IMG/VR virus record: IMGVR_UViG_3300029977_000039
Span: 1 to 21,590 of that record
Source of the DNA: a virus
Length of the DNA: 21,590 bases
Reading direction: 5' to 3' (one strand)
Shown in pieces: positions 14,195 to 21,590 of this stretch; the stretch's first letter is position 1; each line of letters begins with the position of its first letter. A model generated the notes under the pieces. That model saw nothing but the letters and a program-made list of their open reading frames with translations. It did no database searches and was not told the origin of the DNA. The translations under genes were made by a program, and so were the position numbers.

Positions 14195-14899
14195 CTAAAC
14201 GACTTCTACGATTGTATTAGGCGGTAGAGACTGTAGTTTCTCTATTATTCTATCTCTTAGTTCAGTTGCTTTTGTTGAAAGTGCATCCGCATTCAATGTG
14301 ATCTCGCCAAACGGAGTATTTAGTGTCGCATACTTCGACCTCATATCCGCTATAACGTCATATATGTCTGCAAGAGCAAGATCACAAAAATCTCGTATAA
14401 AGTCTACGGGTATCGTACTTAAATCGGAAGGATGATTCTTCTCGTATCTAACATAGAATGTCGCTGTAAATCCTGTTAGTCTTGTAGGATAGATATATAG
14501 TTTATTTGGTGGTACAAACTCCCATTGGTGTCTAAAGAGTGAGTATCTCTCTACAGTACGCGCTTTCATAATGTCCATAATTTGGTTTGGCAGATCTTCG
14601 AAACTGGGGATGAACATCCAGGGGTGTCCTACGACGAATGCACTCGACATTGGCAACACAACATCCTTTACAGTTATCACACCGTCTTCATCATTCAAGT
14701 AATAAAGTGTAGGATTCTGAGGATCTCGATCTGCGGCGGTTAATTCCTTGAAAGCGACTGTAGGTACATACGTAGAAAATGTAGGAATTGTATGATGGAC
14801 AACAATATCCCATAACATATCATCCGATATCTCAATACCCAGATAAGGATGACCTAGCCTCGTCTTGATATAATTGAGCAAAAATGTTTTTGTTAACAT
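14195..14899 (-). CDS. putative neck/head-tail connector-type virion protein
   Basis: The 234-aa product begins LTKTFLLNYIKTRLGHPYLGIEISDDMLWDIV, a pattern (short amphipathic helix, 'RLG.P...EISDD.L.D.V') that recurs in connector or completion proteins of large myophages. It continues with beta-rich segments and GHPWMFIPS, then WEFVPPNKLYIYPTR, common in the same group, and ends in a helix with LRDRIIEKLQSLPPNTIVEVV. No catalytic motif is visible. The ATG at 14899 comes 1 nt after the stop of the AEP-like gene (TAG-T-ATG) with no strong Shine-Dalgarno site, so coupled translation is likely. The structural call is from pattern memory and moderate at best. Confidence 0.5.
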   Translation of the reverse strand: MLTKTFLLNYIKTRLGHPYLGIEISDDMLWDIVVHHTIPTFSTYVPTVAFKELTAADRDPQNPTLYYLNDEDGVITVKDVVLPMSSAFVVGHPWMFIPSFEDLPNQIMDIMKARTVERYSLFRHQWEFVPPNKLYIYPTRLTGFTATFYVRYEKNHPSDLSTIPVDFIRDFCDLALADIYDVIADMRSKYATLNTPFGEITLNADALSTKATELRDRIIEKLQSLPPNTIVEVV

Positions 14900-14900
14900 A

Positions 14901-15518
14901 CTATCTTAATGTTCGGAAGATCTCACGATCAAACTCATACATCTTTGTAGGAACTACAAACTTCTGTAGTACGCTTGCAAAATGAAGTTCATCTTTTATA
15001 TCATCTGGCTTAATCCCAAATCTTCTTATTGGTACAGGAACTTGCAGAAGTGCAAGTCTCCGAATAGGTAAATGACGAATAGACGATCGAATATCGAGAG
15101 ACGTATAAGATTTATATCTACGTGTAAACAAGTTTCGTAACTTCTCTATGTCTCGTAATCGAAGACCACTATAACTCGCACAACTATACAAATGATAGCC
15201 ATCCTTTGTCTCTTCGACATACCAATTGTAGGTATCTATGATTTCACTTTCACAAAAACGTATAAGATCTACTTTACTCTGCTCACCATCAAAATCAAAT
15301 GTAGGCTGCCACACTAACATACCTTTATATTTGTAGAAGGGGGAGACATGTAACTCTATCTTCTGACTAACAAACTCTCTCCATTTCGAGCTTACGCTCT
15401 CAATAAACGCATCCACCGTTTTCTGATACACGGGCATAGTTGCTACATACTTATAGTAAACTACGAGCGACTCAGGTGTAGCAACATACGAAGAACTCCT
15501 GGAGAGAGTAAGAGCCAT
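14901..15518 (-). CDS. AEP (archaeo-eukaryotic primase)-like protein, minimal Prim-Pol candidate
   Basis: In 205 aa, three spaced motifs match the AEP catalytic core: motif I WQPTFDFDGE with Asp75 and Asp77; motif II ETKDGYHLYS with His109; motif III YTSLDIRSSIRHLPIRR with Asp142 followed by basic residues, as in primases where the third Asp precedes an Arg/Lys-rich nucleotide site. Spacings (32 and 33 residues) suit a small AEP. An active AEP would make primers or fill DNA ends; LigD's polymerase domain is in the same superfamily. No zinc knuckle or helicase domain is fused. The ATG at 15518 has GGAGGAG 6 nt upstream and overlaps the previous gene by 58 nt. The context is virion and RNAP genes, not replication genes. 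It may be an inactive or structural homologue, or the motif match may be coincidental; structure prediction would decide. Confidence 0.5.
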   Translation of the reverse strand: MALTLSRSSSYVATPESLVVYYKYVATMPVYQKTVDAFIESVSSKWREFVSQKIELHVSPFYKYKGMLVWQPTFDFDGEQSKVDLIRFCESEIIDTYNWYVEETKDGYHLYSCASYSGLRLRDIEKLRNLFTRRYKSYTSLDIRSSIRHLPIRRLALLQVPVPIRRFGIKPDDIKDELHFASVLQKFVVPTKMYEFDREIFRTLR

Positions 15519-15829
15519 ATGTTCTCCTCCATTATTGTCTTAATTACGGCGATAAACTCCACATCCTCTAAAGACCTTATATACTCACTAAGCTCAGGAT
15601 ATGTAGAGTCTAACATACTAGCTACATTCATACGTACACTATACTTCTCAATCACTCTACCTAATAAATCACAAAAATGGTCTATGTAATAACTTATTGA
15701 CTGTGTCAACGCCAGCGCAGTATCAATACCGTGTGTATCTTCGAAAGCAAATACCTTATCGTGAACAAACGAAAGTGTAGTTGTTACTAGAGCATACACT
15801 TGCTTAAGATCGTATGCTACTCTCGTCAT
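15461..15829 (-). CDS. small helical protein coupled to RNAP B beta, unknown
   Basis: The 122-aa product begins MTRVAYDLKQVYALVTTT and is predicted helical throughout, with moderately hydrophobic faces (IDTALALTQSISYYI, EENIWLLLSPGVLRMLL) but no clear membrane span. I recognise no family. Its ATG at 15829 overlaps the beta stop in an ATGA junction, so it is translated together with RNAP B beta, and its end overlaps the AEP-like gene by 58 nt. Coupling makes an RNAP B accessory role a fair hypothesis (phiKZ-type enzymes use extra small or non-homologous subunits), but no sequence evidence beyond position supports it. Confidence 0.75.
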   Translation of the reverse strand: MTRVAYDLKQVYALVTTTLSFVHDKVFAFEDTHGIDTALALTQSISYYIDHFCDLLGRVIEKYSVRMNVASMLDSTYPELSEYIRSLEDVEFIAVIKTIMEENIWLLLSPGVLRMLLHLSRS

Positions 15830-18800
15830 TTCAGCTCTACACCTAAAGAGACTAGAATCGATTGTAGATATTCTCTGTTTCTATTAGGAATCGAGAGCTC
15901 AGCTAAACTAACACTGCCATTCTCAACTATCTTATTGAAGATCTGAGGACCCACATCTGCAGGATAGGCAAACAACTCCTTTGTGACAGCATCTAAATCT
16001 CTACCTAATAACGTCCAAGACATTTGCTCATCGATCTTCTGTCCTCCAACCCGTGATCTACCTCGTATTGCGTGACCTAACGTCTGATATCCACCTATTG
16101 CTCTCGCTGACTCCTTCGAGCTCGATTCATGATATAACTTGTATACATACATATAGCCAATAGGAACTTCTGTATAGCTTTGTGTGTCTTTCCAAATCAC
16201 ATGAGATGTTGTTGAGATACCAAGATCACGTACAATTTTACGCAAGTCATTCCATGTTGGTTCCTTGAACATAGGAATCACAAGGGGAACAAACGCTTTC
16301 TGTTTTGCTTTACTGAGGCCATAAGCAACAACAGCTTTATTAGATGTCTTATCCAGAGCTGTAAGAATACGCTCAAGTGTAGTAATAGCTTTCTGAGAAT
16401 AATTCTCTTTCATAAGCAAATCATTATAGTAACGAACGATATTCGAAGCATATAACTCTAACATTTGCCCTAAGTTCATCCTACCAACAACACCTAATGG
16501 ATTCAGTACAAGCTCAAAAGGTCTTCCTTTCTCATCTCTTGGCATCTCTTGTAGAGATTGTATCTTACATACCACACCTTTATTACCATGCCGATTTGTT
16601 AGCTTATCTCCCAATGTCATCGGTGCTTTCCATTTTATGTAAAAGTAAATGACACAACCATAACGATCACTCTTGTAAGTCAATGCATTACGTACTGTAA
16701 AGTCGTCTGCAGGTAACTGTTTAACATAATCTGCCAGAATCTTGTTTGCGGAAAGATAGTTCGCAGTTGTATGTACCACCACTCTCATAACATCTACATC
16801 TTCCGGAACTCGTACAAACACTTTTCGCTCTTGCGTCTCAAATACAACATCTTGTTTCTCAAACTCATCAAGTAGAGTATCTACACGCAATCCTTTTCCA
16901 GTCAGAACTACAAGAGCATCTCCTTTCTTAATTTTCTTATCTGATGCGACATGTAGTAACACACTATCTGAAGGGAGTTTGAGTACAACTTTGTTACCTT
17001 TTGTAACCGTAAGTCTTTCTGCTGCACTTTCACTAATCATTACAGCATCTTCGAATACGTCCAATGAAGGTATAAATGCAGTATACAAATTCGTACCTAG
17101 AGTAAGATCATCTCTGAAATGAAGTTCTTCAGCGGTAGCAATTATGTCTCCTGCCTTTACCTTCGCACCAATCTTTATAGTAGGCATCCAATGTACTACG
17201 AAATTGTGACTTGTAACGAAAGGTGTAAGACGGAATTCAACCCTTCTATTTGATGGAGTTTTAATCACAATTACATCCTCAGGCTTAATACTCTCAACAA
17301 CTCCATCAACAGTTGTACGAATATCAAGTCCAGCCACTTTTCGTATTGCACTCTCGATACCTGTAATTACGTATGGTGGTTCAGCATACGTCAACGGTAC
17401 AGCTTGTCGAACATGGTTTGCAGCCATCTGCAATCTATTACCATCATTAAATCTTGCAAAAGGAACAGTTGATACAGCCCAACTAAAAGGATAAGATGTA
17501 GAGGTTGTGTCAAGTTCAAGTGTAGGTGTAATTCTACTCGTAAGTGTTAGTCGCTGAACTACTCCGATAGTGTCACCACTAGGTGTATCAACGGGATCTA
17601 GAATACCTATATAAGACCGATGGAAACTTCTCGTCATTGGAGTAGCAAAACTTCCTATACCTACATTCGTCACACTACATAGATCTCTAAGAGACTCTAA
17701 AGGATTACCTTCAGAAGCAGATATCAACCAACCTTCGCGTAATAGATATCTAATCAACGCAAATCTACCAATAGGCAATTTCTCTATAGACGGCATACTA
17801 GCAAAGAATCTAGCTAGCATACGAATCAAAGCCTCATCTAGACCCGACGTACGTACACGATAATTGCTCAACTCAGTTGATAACGTCATTTCACCACTCA
17901 TAGCAAGCTCACACATATACTTCACAACATCTAGTGGTGTTGATAGATCTAGAGATTTAGCTTCAAGTGCAAATACGGTGTCGAATATCAAACTAAACTC
18001 TCTAGCAAGCTTCCGTAAGATGCTAGTATCGCGAGTCTTAGATACTAAGAACTGAGACCATTCACTTTGATCTAACGTCTTAGGAGTCTTCCCACCGATC
18101 TCAAGTCCATTGAACAGAAACTCACACAACGCAGAATCTATGACTAATGTATCTTTTCCTATCTTTAGCTCACGTTCTGCGAGCAAATGTTTTATACTAA
18201 ATGTGTTCAATATATCTCGTAACGGAAACAGTGCAAGTAAAACTTGAATCAGCGGTAGTCTATTACCTAACATGTTCAAGTAAAATGTAGTACGAGATTG
18301 GACACGCTTTAGATAAACCTCGAAGAAAGTAACGGTGTTGTTAAACTTTGCGGTGAGTAGCCTAGGTACGGTTATTGTTTTAGGCACAAGCACATGTCTA
18401 AAGATATACTTGTTTCCGTTATAATAGAAGAAGCCGTCTTTATCTATACGAGGAATGAAGAGCTCCACAGCTACTCGTTGATTCGTCTCTTCGTTTTTGA
18501 AGATGAATGTGCCTAAATCTATTGTAGACCGTGTAACTTCTGTAGTAGATGTATAAGGCTTCACGGAGATATCTTCTACTACCCAACCGATACCCTTTGG
18601 CAGTCGAAAAGATTCGAGAGCAGCTTTGATGTGACTATCCTTCCTCGTCAATACGCCTACAGTAACAGGAGGACCGAACGTGTTAGGTATACGTGTTGAC
18701 AGCTCCGTCCTCGCTTTCACAAGTTTTAACGTAGGCGTATCTAGTTTAGCAACAGAAGAAATGAGTTCTTTTGTTTCTTGTGGAGTTATCTCTCTTTTCT

Positions 18801-19692
18801 TACCTGTGAGTGCCCACGTAAGAGCTTTCCCTACCACAGTATCCTTCACTCGAGATGTCGTACTGGGCTCCTCAAGAAAGTCACCAACAACATCAATAGC
18901 ATCTTTTACTATCGAATCAACTATAGCTTTCTTACTTATCGGTAAGTTCGAGAACTTACGAGTTGGAATACCTACAGACGTAGTCTTTGGAGGAGAAAGT
19001 GTAGCAAGTTCTTCTGGAGCGTGCTCTCCATGAATAACATTTCTGATAAATGTAGGCACACGCGGAAACACACTTCTATTATGTTTATAAACACAGAAAA
19101 ACGTGATCTTATTAGATGCTTGATCATAGACACCTACAAGCATACCTTCTATACCTTTCACACTTACATCGCTCAAGCTCTCGTCTTCACTCTCTACATC
19201 AACGCCTAATAAGTAAGTGCAAAGATAGAGAACGCTTCTACGTAGTGTCGTAAGATTCACGTTCATCTCGTTCCATTTTTTCGTATTCGTGAGAAATACG
19301 AACCAACGATACGGACGTCTAAACTCTCTACTGTAACGAAGCAACGCATGCGCAAAAGTTTTATACGGAGATCGCACAAAGTTATCTCCGTAGAATGTGA
19401 CAGCTTGTTTAAGAATAGGCTGTAGATCAAATATTGCGCTCAATTTTGTAGAATTCAACGTATTTAGATTTCGAACTACACGTAGCTTACTTACAGAAGG
19501 AACACGAAGTGGCCATGTACGATTTAATGTGACAATAGGAGGAGCATACAACAACTTAGCAAACCGAAAGTGTGGTGCAAGATTCGAGATTGGTGGCATA
19601 TCTATGTCAGAGAGAACGATCAACATATTATCGTATGGATCTACATAGATATTACTTGTAATCATTCCTAACCGTAACGATGACAATCTCAT
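15826..19692 (-). CDS. RNA polymerase B, beta subunit (single chain with long N-terminal extension)
   Basis: This 1288-aa protein is a complete, unsplit beta subunit. Landmarks: DKDGFFYYNGNKYIFRHVL (418-435) corresponds to the bacterial GTFIINGTERVIV; DPVDTPSGDTIGVV (699-712) to the PIETPEGPNIG motif; TVPFARFNDGNRLQMAANH (742-760) to IPFLEHDDANRALMG; GTNLYTAFIPSLDVFEDAVM (866-885) to the GYNYEDA region; LGDKLTNRHGNKGV (1027-1040) and ELVLNPLGVVGRMNLGQMLE (1060-1079) are strongly conserved. The C-terminus keeps a diverged GGQKIDEQMSW (canonical GGQRFGEMEVW) and ends like beta (LQSILVSLGVELK). The first landmark lies about 340 residues later than in RNAP A, so roughly residues 1-340 are an extension. 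The ATG at 19692 overlaps the beta' stop as ATGA, with AGGGAG about 9 nt upstream. The enzyme is one of two RNAPs in this window. Confidence 0.95.
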   Translation of the reverse strand: MRLSSLRLGMITSNIYVDPYDNMLIVLSDIDMPPISNLAPHFRFAKLLYAPPIVTLNRTWPLRVPSVSKLRVVRNLNTLNSTKLSAIFDLQPILKQAVTFYGDNFVRSPYKTFAHALLRYSREFRRPYRWFVFLTNTKKWNEMNVNLTTLRRSVLYLCTYLLGVDVESEDESLSDVSVKGIEGMLVGVYDQASNKITFFCVYKHNRSVFPRVPTFIRNVIHGEHAPEELATLSPPKTTSVGIPTRKFSNLPISKKAIVDSIVKDAIDVVGDFLEEPSTTSRVKDTVVGKALTWALTGKKREITPQETKELISSVAKLDTPTLKLVKARTELSTRIPNTFGPPVTVGVLTRKDSHIKAALESFRLPKGIGWVVEDISVKPYTSTTEVTRSTIDLGTFIFKNEETNQRVAVELFIPRIDKDGFFYYNGNKYIFRHVLVPKTITVPRLLTAKFNNTVTFFEVYLKRVQSRTTFYLNMLGNRLPLIQVLLALFPLRDILNTFSIKHLLAERELKIGKDTLVIDSALCEFLFNGLEIGGKTPKTLDQSEWSQFLVSKTRDTSILRKLAREFSLIFDTVFALEAKSLDLSTPLDVVKYMCELAMSGEMTLSTELSNYRVRTSGLDEALIRMLARFFASMPSIEKLPIGRFALIRYLLREGWLISASEGNPLESLRDLCSVTNVGIGSFATPMTRSFHRSYIGILDPVDTPSGDTIGVVQRLTLTSRITPTLELDTTSTSYPFSWAVSTVPFARFNDGNRLQMAANHVRQAVPLTYAEPPYVITGIESAIRKVAGLDIRTTVDGVVESIKPEDVIVIKTPSNRRVEFRLTPFVTSHNFVVHWMPTIKIGAKVKAGDIIATAEELHFRDDLTLGTNLYTAFIPSLDVFEDAVMISESAAERLTVTKGNKVVLKLPSDSVLLHVASDKKIKKGDALVVLTGKGLRVDTLLDEFEKQDVVFETQERKVFVRVPEDVDVMRVVVHTTANYLSANKILADYVKQLPADDFTVRNALTYKSDRYGCVIYFYIKWKAPMTLGDKLTNRHGNKGVVCKIQSLQEMPRDEKGRPFELVLNPLGVVGRMNLGQMLELYASNIVRYYNDLLMKENYSQKAITTLERILTALDKTSNKAVVAYGLSKAKQKAFVPLVIPMFKEPTWNDLRKIVRDLGISTTSHVIWKDTQSYTEVPIGYMYVYKLYHESSSKESARAIGGYQTLGHAIRGRSRVGGQKIDEQMSWTLLGRDLDAVTKELFAYPADVGPQIFNKIVENGSVSLAELSIPNRNREYLQSILVSLGVELK

Positions 19693-21590
19693 AACACAGA
19701 TCTCCCTAACACACCTTGTTTATGAATATCAATCTCTTTATCTACCATTTGGAGCAGTCCAGCCCCTGGATCAGAGAAGAGAAATGCAACAAGTGGAGAA
19801 TTATATAGTATAGCTTTCTTAAATGGCACAACTACAGGCTTACTCGTTTGATCTAGTCTCCATGCAAGATTTGGATCACGTGAAGAACGAGTTAATGCCA
19901 TAGTGACGATCTCAAAATGAACTAACGGTAAAATGGCTACACTTCTATACATATTATATAACTCAAACAAGAGTTCGATTGCAGACTCTAATGGAGTATC
20001 CAAAAGCTTGTGAATACGATCGACAACACTTGTTACACCACTAGCATAACTCAACAAACTACCTACGATATCATCTTTCCTGAATGTGTAGATGATACGT
20101 GTAGCAGACTCAACAATCTTTGATGTATGAGTTGAGAGTTGTAGAGTAGTGGGTAGATCTACTTTCTTACTCTTACCTTTCTCGACAACGAGATTAAGAA
20201 CTTGTGGATACAAAATAACTCCTACAGCAGTTGCTTTAGTATTTTCATCATCTATATCTACAACTAAAGAGAAGGATTCAGTTGCGTAAACTACACCTTT
20301 ATCAACTCTGAATGGAGGAGGTAACTCAACTACTTCTGCAGTACCTTTCACACCTCCTCCATGCCAAGCCTTAAACGTAAGTTGTGTACTTCGCTCTCCT
20401 AATGTCTGTGCTGCTAGTAATCCGATTGCAGTTGCTCTAGCCACGGCTTCTCCATAACAAACTTCACAAATGCCTTTGGGATCTATACAATAAAGTGGAG
20501 ATCGTAATACAATCGTACCAGATAAATTCGTCTCGGGTGTAATGACTGTCTTATCCATCAAACGACGGCCATACAAACTCCTCTTATCAACTTGTGAAAC
20601 ATCCAAAGATAAACCAGAAGTAGTTCTGCAATCTCTACCCCCTAAAGTCACACTCTCTAAAAGATATATCAATTTACGAGTGAGATAACCTGAGCTAGAT
20701 ACACCAATAGACTTATCAATGATACCTTTACGCCATCCTGGAGCAGAGTTATAGATATCTTCCGCAGAAAGACCCGTGAAGTAGTTGCCTCTAACGACAG
20801 CAGATATAGCACCATGTACATCTTCAACATAGCCCCTAGCTACAAACAACTGTCTTAGTGTGTCCTCACTACCGCGTGCTCCACTCTCAAGATAGATCGA
20901 GAGAGAAGGATCATTCTTCTTAAGATGCTTCATATAGTTTGTAGTGGCTTCCTTCACTAGTTTAGCAAACTGTTGATCATCTTTCGCCCCCTTGAGCGGA
21001 GAGAATAATTCGTCTGGTGGAGCACACTTCTCCAAAATAAAACTCAACGGGTAACGCTTAAGAACTTCCGTCACCAGAGTATTCAAATTCTGCAGAAAAG
21101 TGGAGAATGCACGATCGTTCAGTATACGAGCAATTTTATCAAAGATCTCAGAATAGTTCTTCTTCGTAATCGTTTCGTTGAAATACTCATTTGTATTATG
21201 ACATAAATTGAATAGATATCTTCCGTAAGTAGACCTAACTACTTTACCACTGTTTACCAAACTTACGTATACGGGTGTTTGATACGAAATATCTTTGAGC
21301 TCATTGCTAAGAGATGTTGGTTGCTCTCGCTGAGGATACTTCAAAGTAAGAGAAGTTGTTGGTAGTGGTGAACGAAGAATGGATAACTCAGTCGCCGTTA
21401 AGATATATAGAGCAAGCAAGTAATCTAACTTTGGAGTGAAATGACACTTGTTTATACTAATGTTAAATCTATTCCGAGAAGGAAGTAAGTGCTGTGCCTC
21501 TCTTTGTGCTTCAATAGTATGTGGTACGAATACTGCCATAGTATCTCCGTCGAAGTCTCCACCAATAGGTGTAGTAATGTAAGGAGAGAT
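19689..21590 (-). CDS. RNA polymerase B, beta' subunit (5' end beyond window)
   Basis: The frame runs open to the window edge, showing 633 residues; the ATG at 21539 is internal because the 17 codons before it encode TPIGGDFDGDT, the catalytic motif with three Mg-binding Asp. Numbering from the edge: bridge helix from SGARGSEDTLRQ (236), WRKGIIDKSIGVSSSGYLTRKL, zinc-type Cys 321, 368, 375 and 378, then AAQTLGERSTQLTFKAWHGGG, where trigger-loop His410 is kept but the usual Met and Arg are Phe406 and Lys407. The end (GAGLLQMV...GVLGRSVL) resembles the bacterial LRGLKENVIVGR. The canonical NADFDGD is GGDFDGD here. RNAP A has 627 residues from the same motif to its end, so the unseen N-terminal part may be about 340 residues or may be a separate gene. 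Beta follows directly. Confidence 0.95.
   Translation of the reverse strand: MSPYITTPIGGDFDGDTMAVFVPHTIEAQREAQHLLPSRNRFNISINKCHFTPKLDYLLALYILTATELSILRSPLPTTSLTLKYPQREQPTSLSNELKDISYQTPVYVSLVNSGKVVRSTYGRYLFNLCHNTNEYFNETITKKNYSEIFDKIARILNDRAFSTFLQNLNTLVTEVLKRYPLSFILEKCAPPDELFSPLKGAKDDQQFAKLVKEATTNYMKHLKKNDPSLSIYLESGARGSEDTLRQLFVARGYVEDVHGAISAVVRGNYFTGLSAEDIYNSAPGWRKGIIDKSIGVSSSGYLTRKLIYLLESVTLGGRDCRTTSGLSLDVSQVDKRSLYGRRLMDKTVITPETNLSGTIVLRSPLYCIDPKGICEVCYGEAVARATAIGLLAAQTLGERSTQLTFKAWHGGGVKGTAEVVELPPPFRVDKGVVYATESFSLVVDIDDENTKATAVGVILYPQVLNLVVEKGKSKKVDLPTTLQLSTHTSKIVESATRIIYTFRKDDIVGSLLSYASGVTSVVDRIHKLLDTPLESAIELLFELYNMYRSVAILPLVHFEIVTMALTRSSRDPNLAWRLDQTSKPVVVPFKKAILYNSPLVAFLFSDPGAGLLQMVDKEIDIHKQGVLGRSVL

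Noticed and set aside
4162-21590. Bacterial chromosomal rpoBC or a nucleocytoplasmic virus origin for the RNAP genes
   Set aside because: Gene order is reversed, subunits are short and one beta is split; terL, spanins and holin-like genes and bacterial Shine-Dalgarno sites show a tailed phage.
1-21590. Stop-codon recoding, as in some large phages
   Set aside because: TAA, TAG and TGA all end genes at tight junctions and none occurs in frame within the conserved proteins.
1-21590. tRNA genes, CRISPR arrays, insertion sequences or long repeats
   Set aside because: Coding sequence covers nearly all of the window and I saw no cloverleaf, spaced repeat or transposase; short recurrences such as TCTAGA and GGAGGGAGG are codon or RBS usage.

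Overview
The window is a compact block of a large double-stranded DNA bacteriophage genome. Every supported gene lies on the minus strand, so transcription runs from position 21590 towards 1. Genes are packed with 1-58 nt overlaps (ATGA and TAATG junctions, the nested spanin genes being the exception) and purine-rich Shine-Dalgarno sites. TAA, TAG and TGA all act as stops, so the standard bacterial code applies. A large terminase, a baseplate-hub-like protein and a spanin-based lysis cassette identify a tailed phage, and the two-membrane spanin pair points to a Gram-negative (diderm) host. The closest known theme is the phiKZ/AR9-type phages that carry two multisubunit RNA polymerases (RNAPs), but the gene architecture here differs from the phiKZ arrangement.

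Layout in transcription order. (1) RNAP 'B', 21590-15826: a beta' gene running off the right edge, whose visible part starts just before the catalytic DFDGD motif, coupled by ATGA to a single-chain beta subunit of 1288 residues. (2) 15829-12035: a small helical protein coupled to beta; a protein with the three sequence motifs of archaeo-eukaryotic primases (AEP); a neck/connector-like protein; a four-helix membrane protein; an unknown protein; and a stand-alone LigD-type 3'-phosphoesterase. (3) Lysis cassette 12051-10454: holin-like protein, secreted lytic transglycosylase, i-spanin and a nested out-of-frame o-spanin lipoprotein; then a small unknown gene (10473-10084). (4) A 56-bp AT-rich gap, the only sizeable non-coding stretch. 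(5) RNAP 'A', 10027-4162: a complete single-chain beta' (967 aa) followed by beta split into two genes (395 and 587 aa). (6) A gp27-like hub candidate, TerL, and a long helical protein running off the left edge (tape-measure-like at best).

Together the window carries the large subunits of two paralogous multisubunit RNAPs, both in the order beta'-then-beta, interleaved with virion, packaging and lysis genes. No alpha, omega or sigma gene was recognised. RNAP A keeps near-canonical bacterial motifs. RNAP B is more diverged around the active site (GGDFDGD instead of NADFDGD; Phe and Lys in place of the trigger-loop Met and Arg) and its beta has an extra N-terminal region of about 340 residues. 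Which enzyme, if either, is packaged in the virion cannot be told from sequence alone. The AEP-like protein and the LigD-type phosphoesterase, two activities that bacterial LigD joins in one chain, make a second unusual element.
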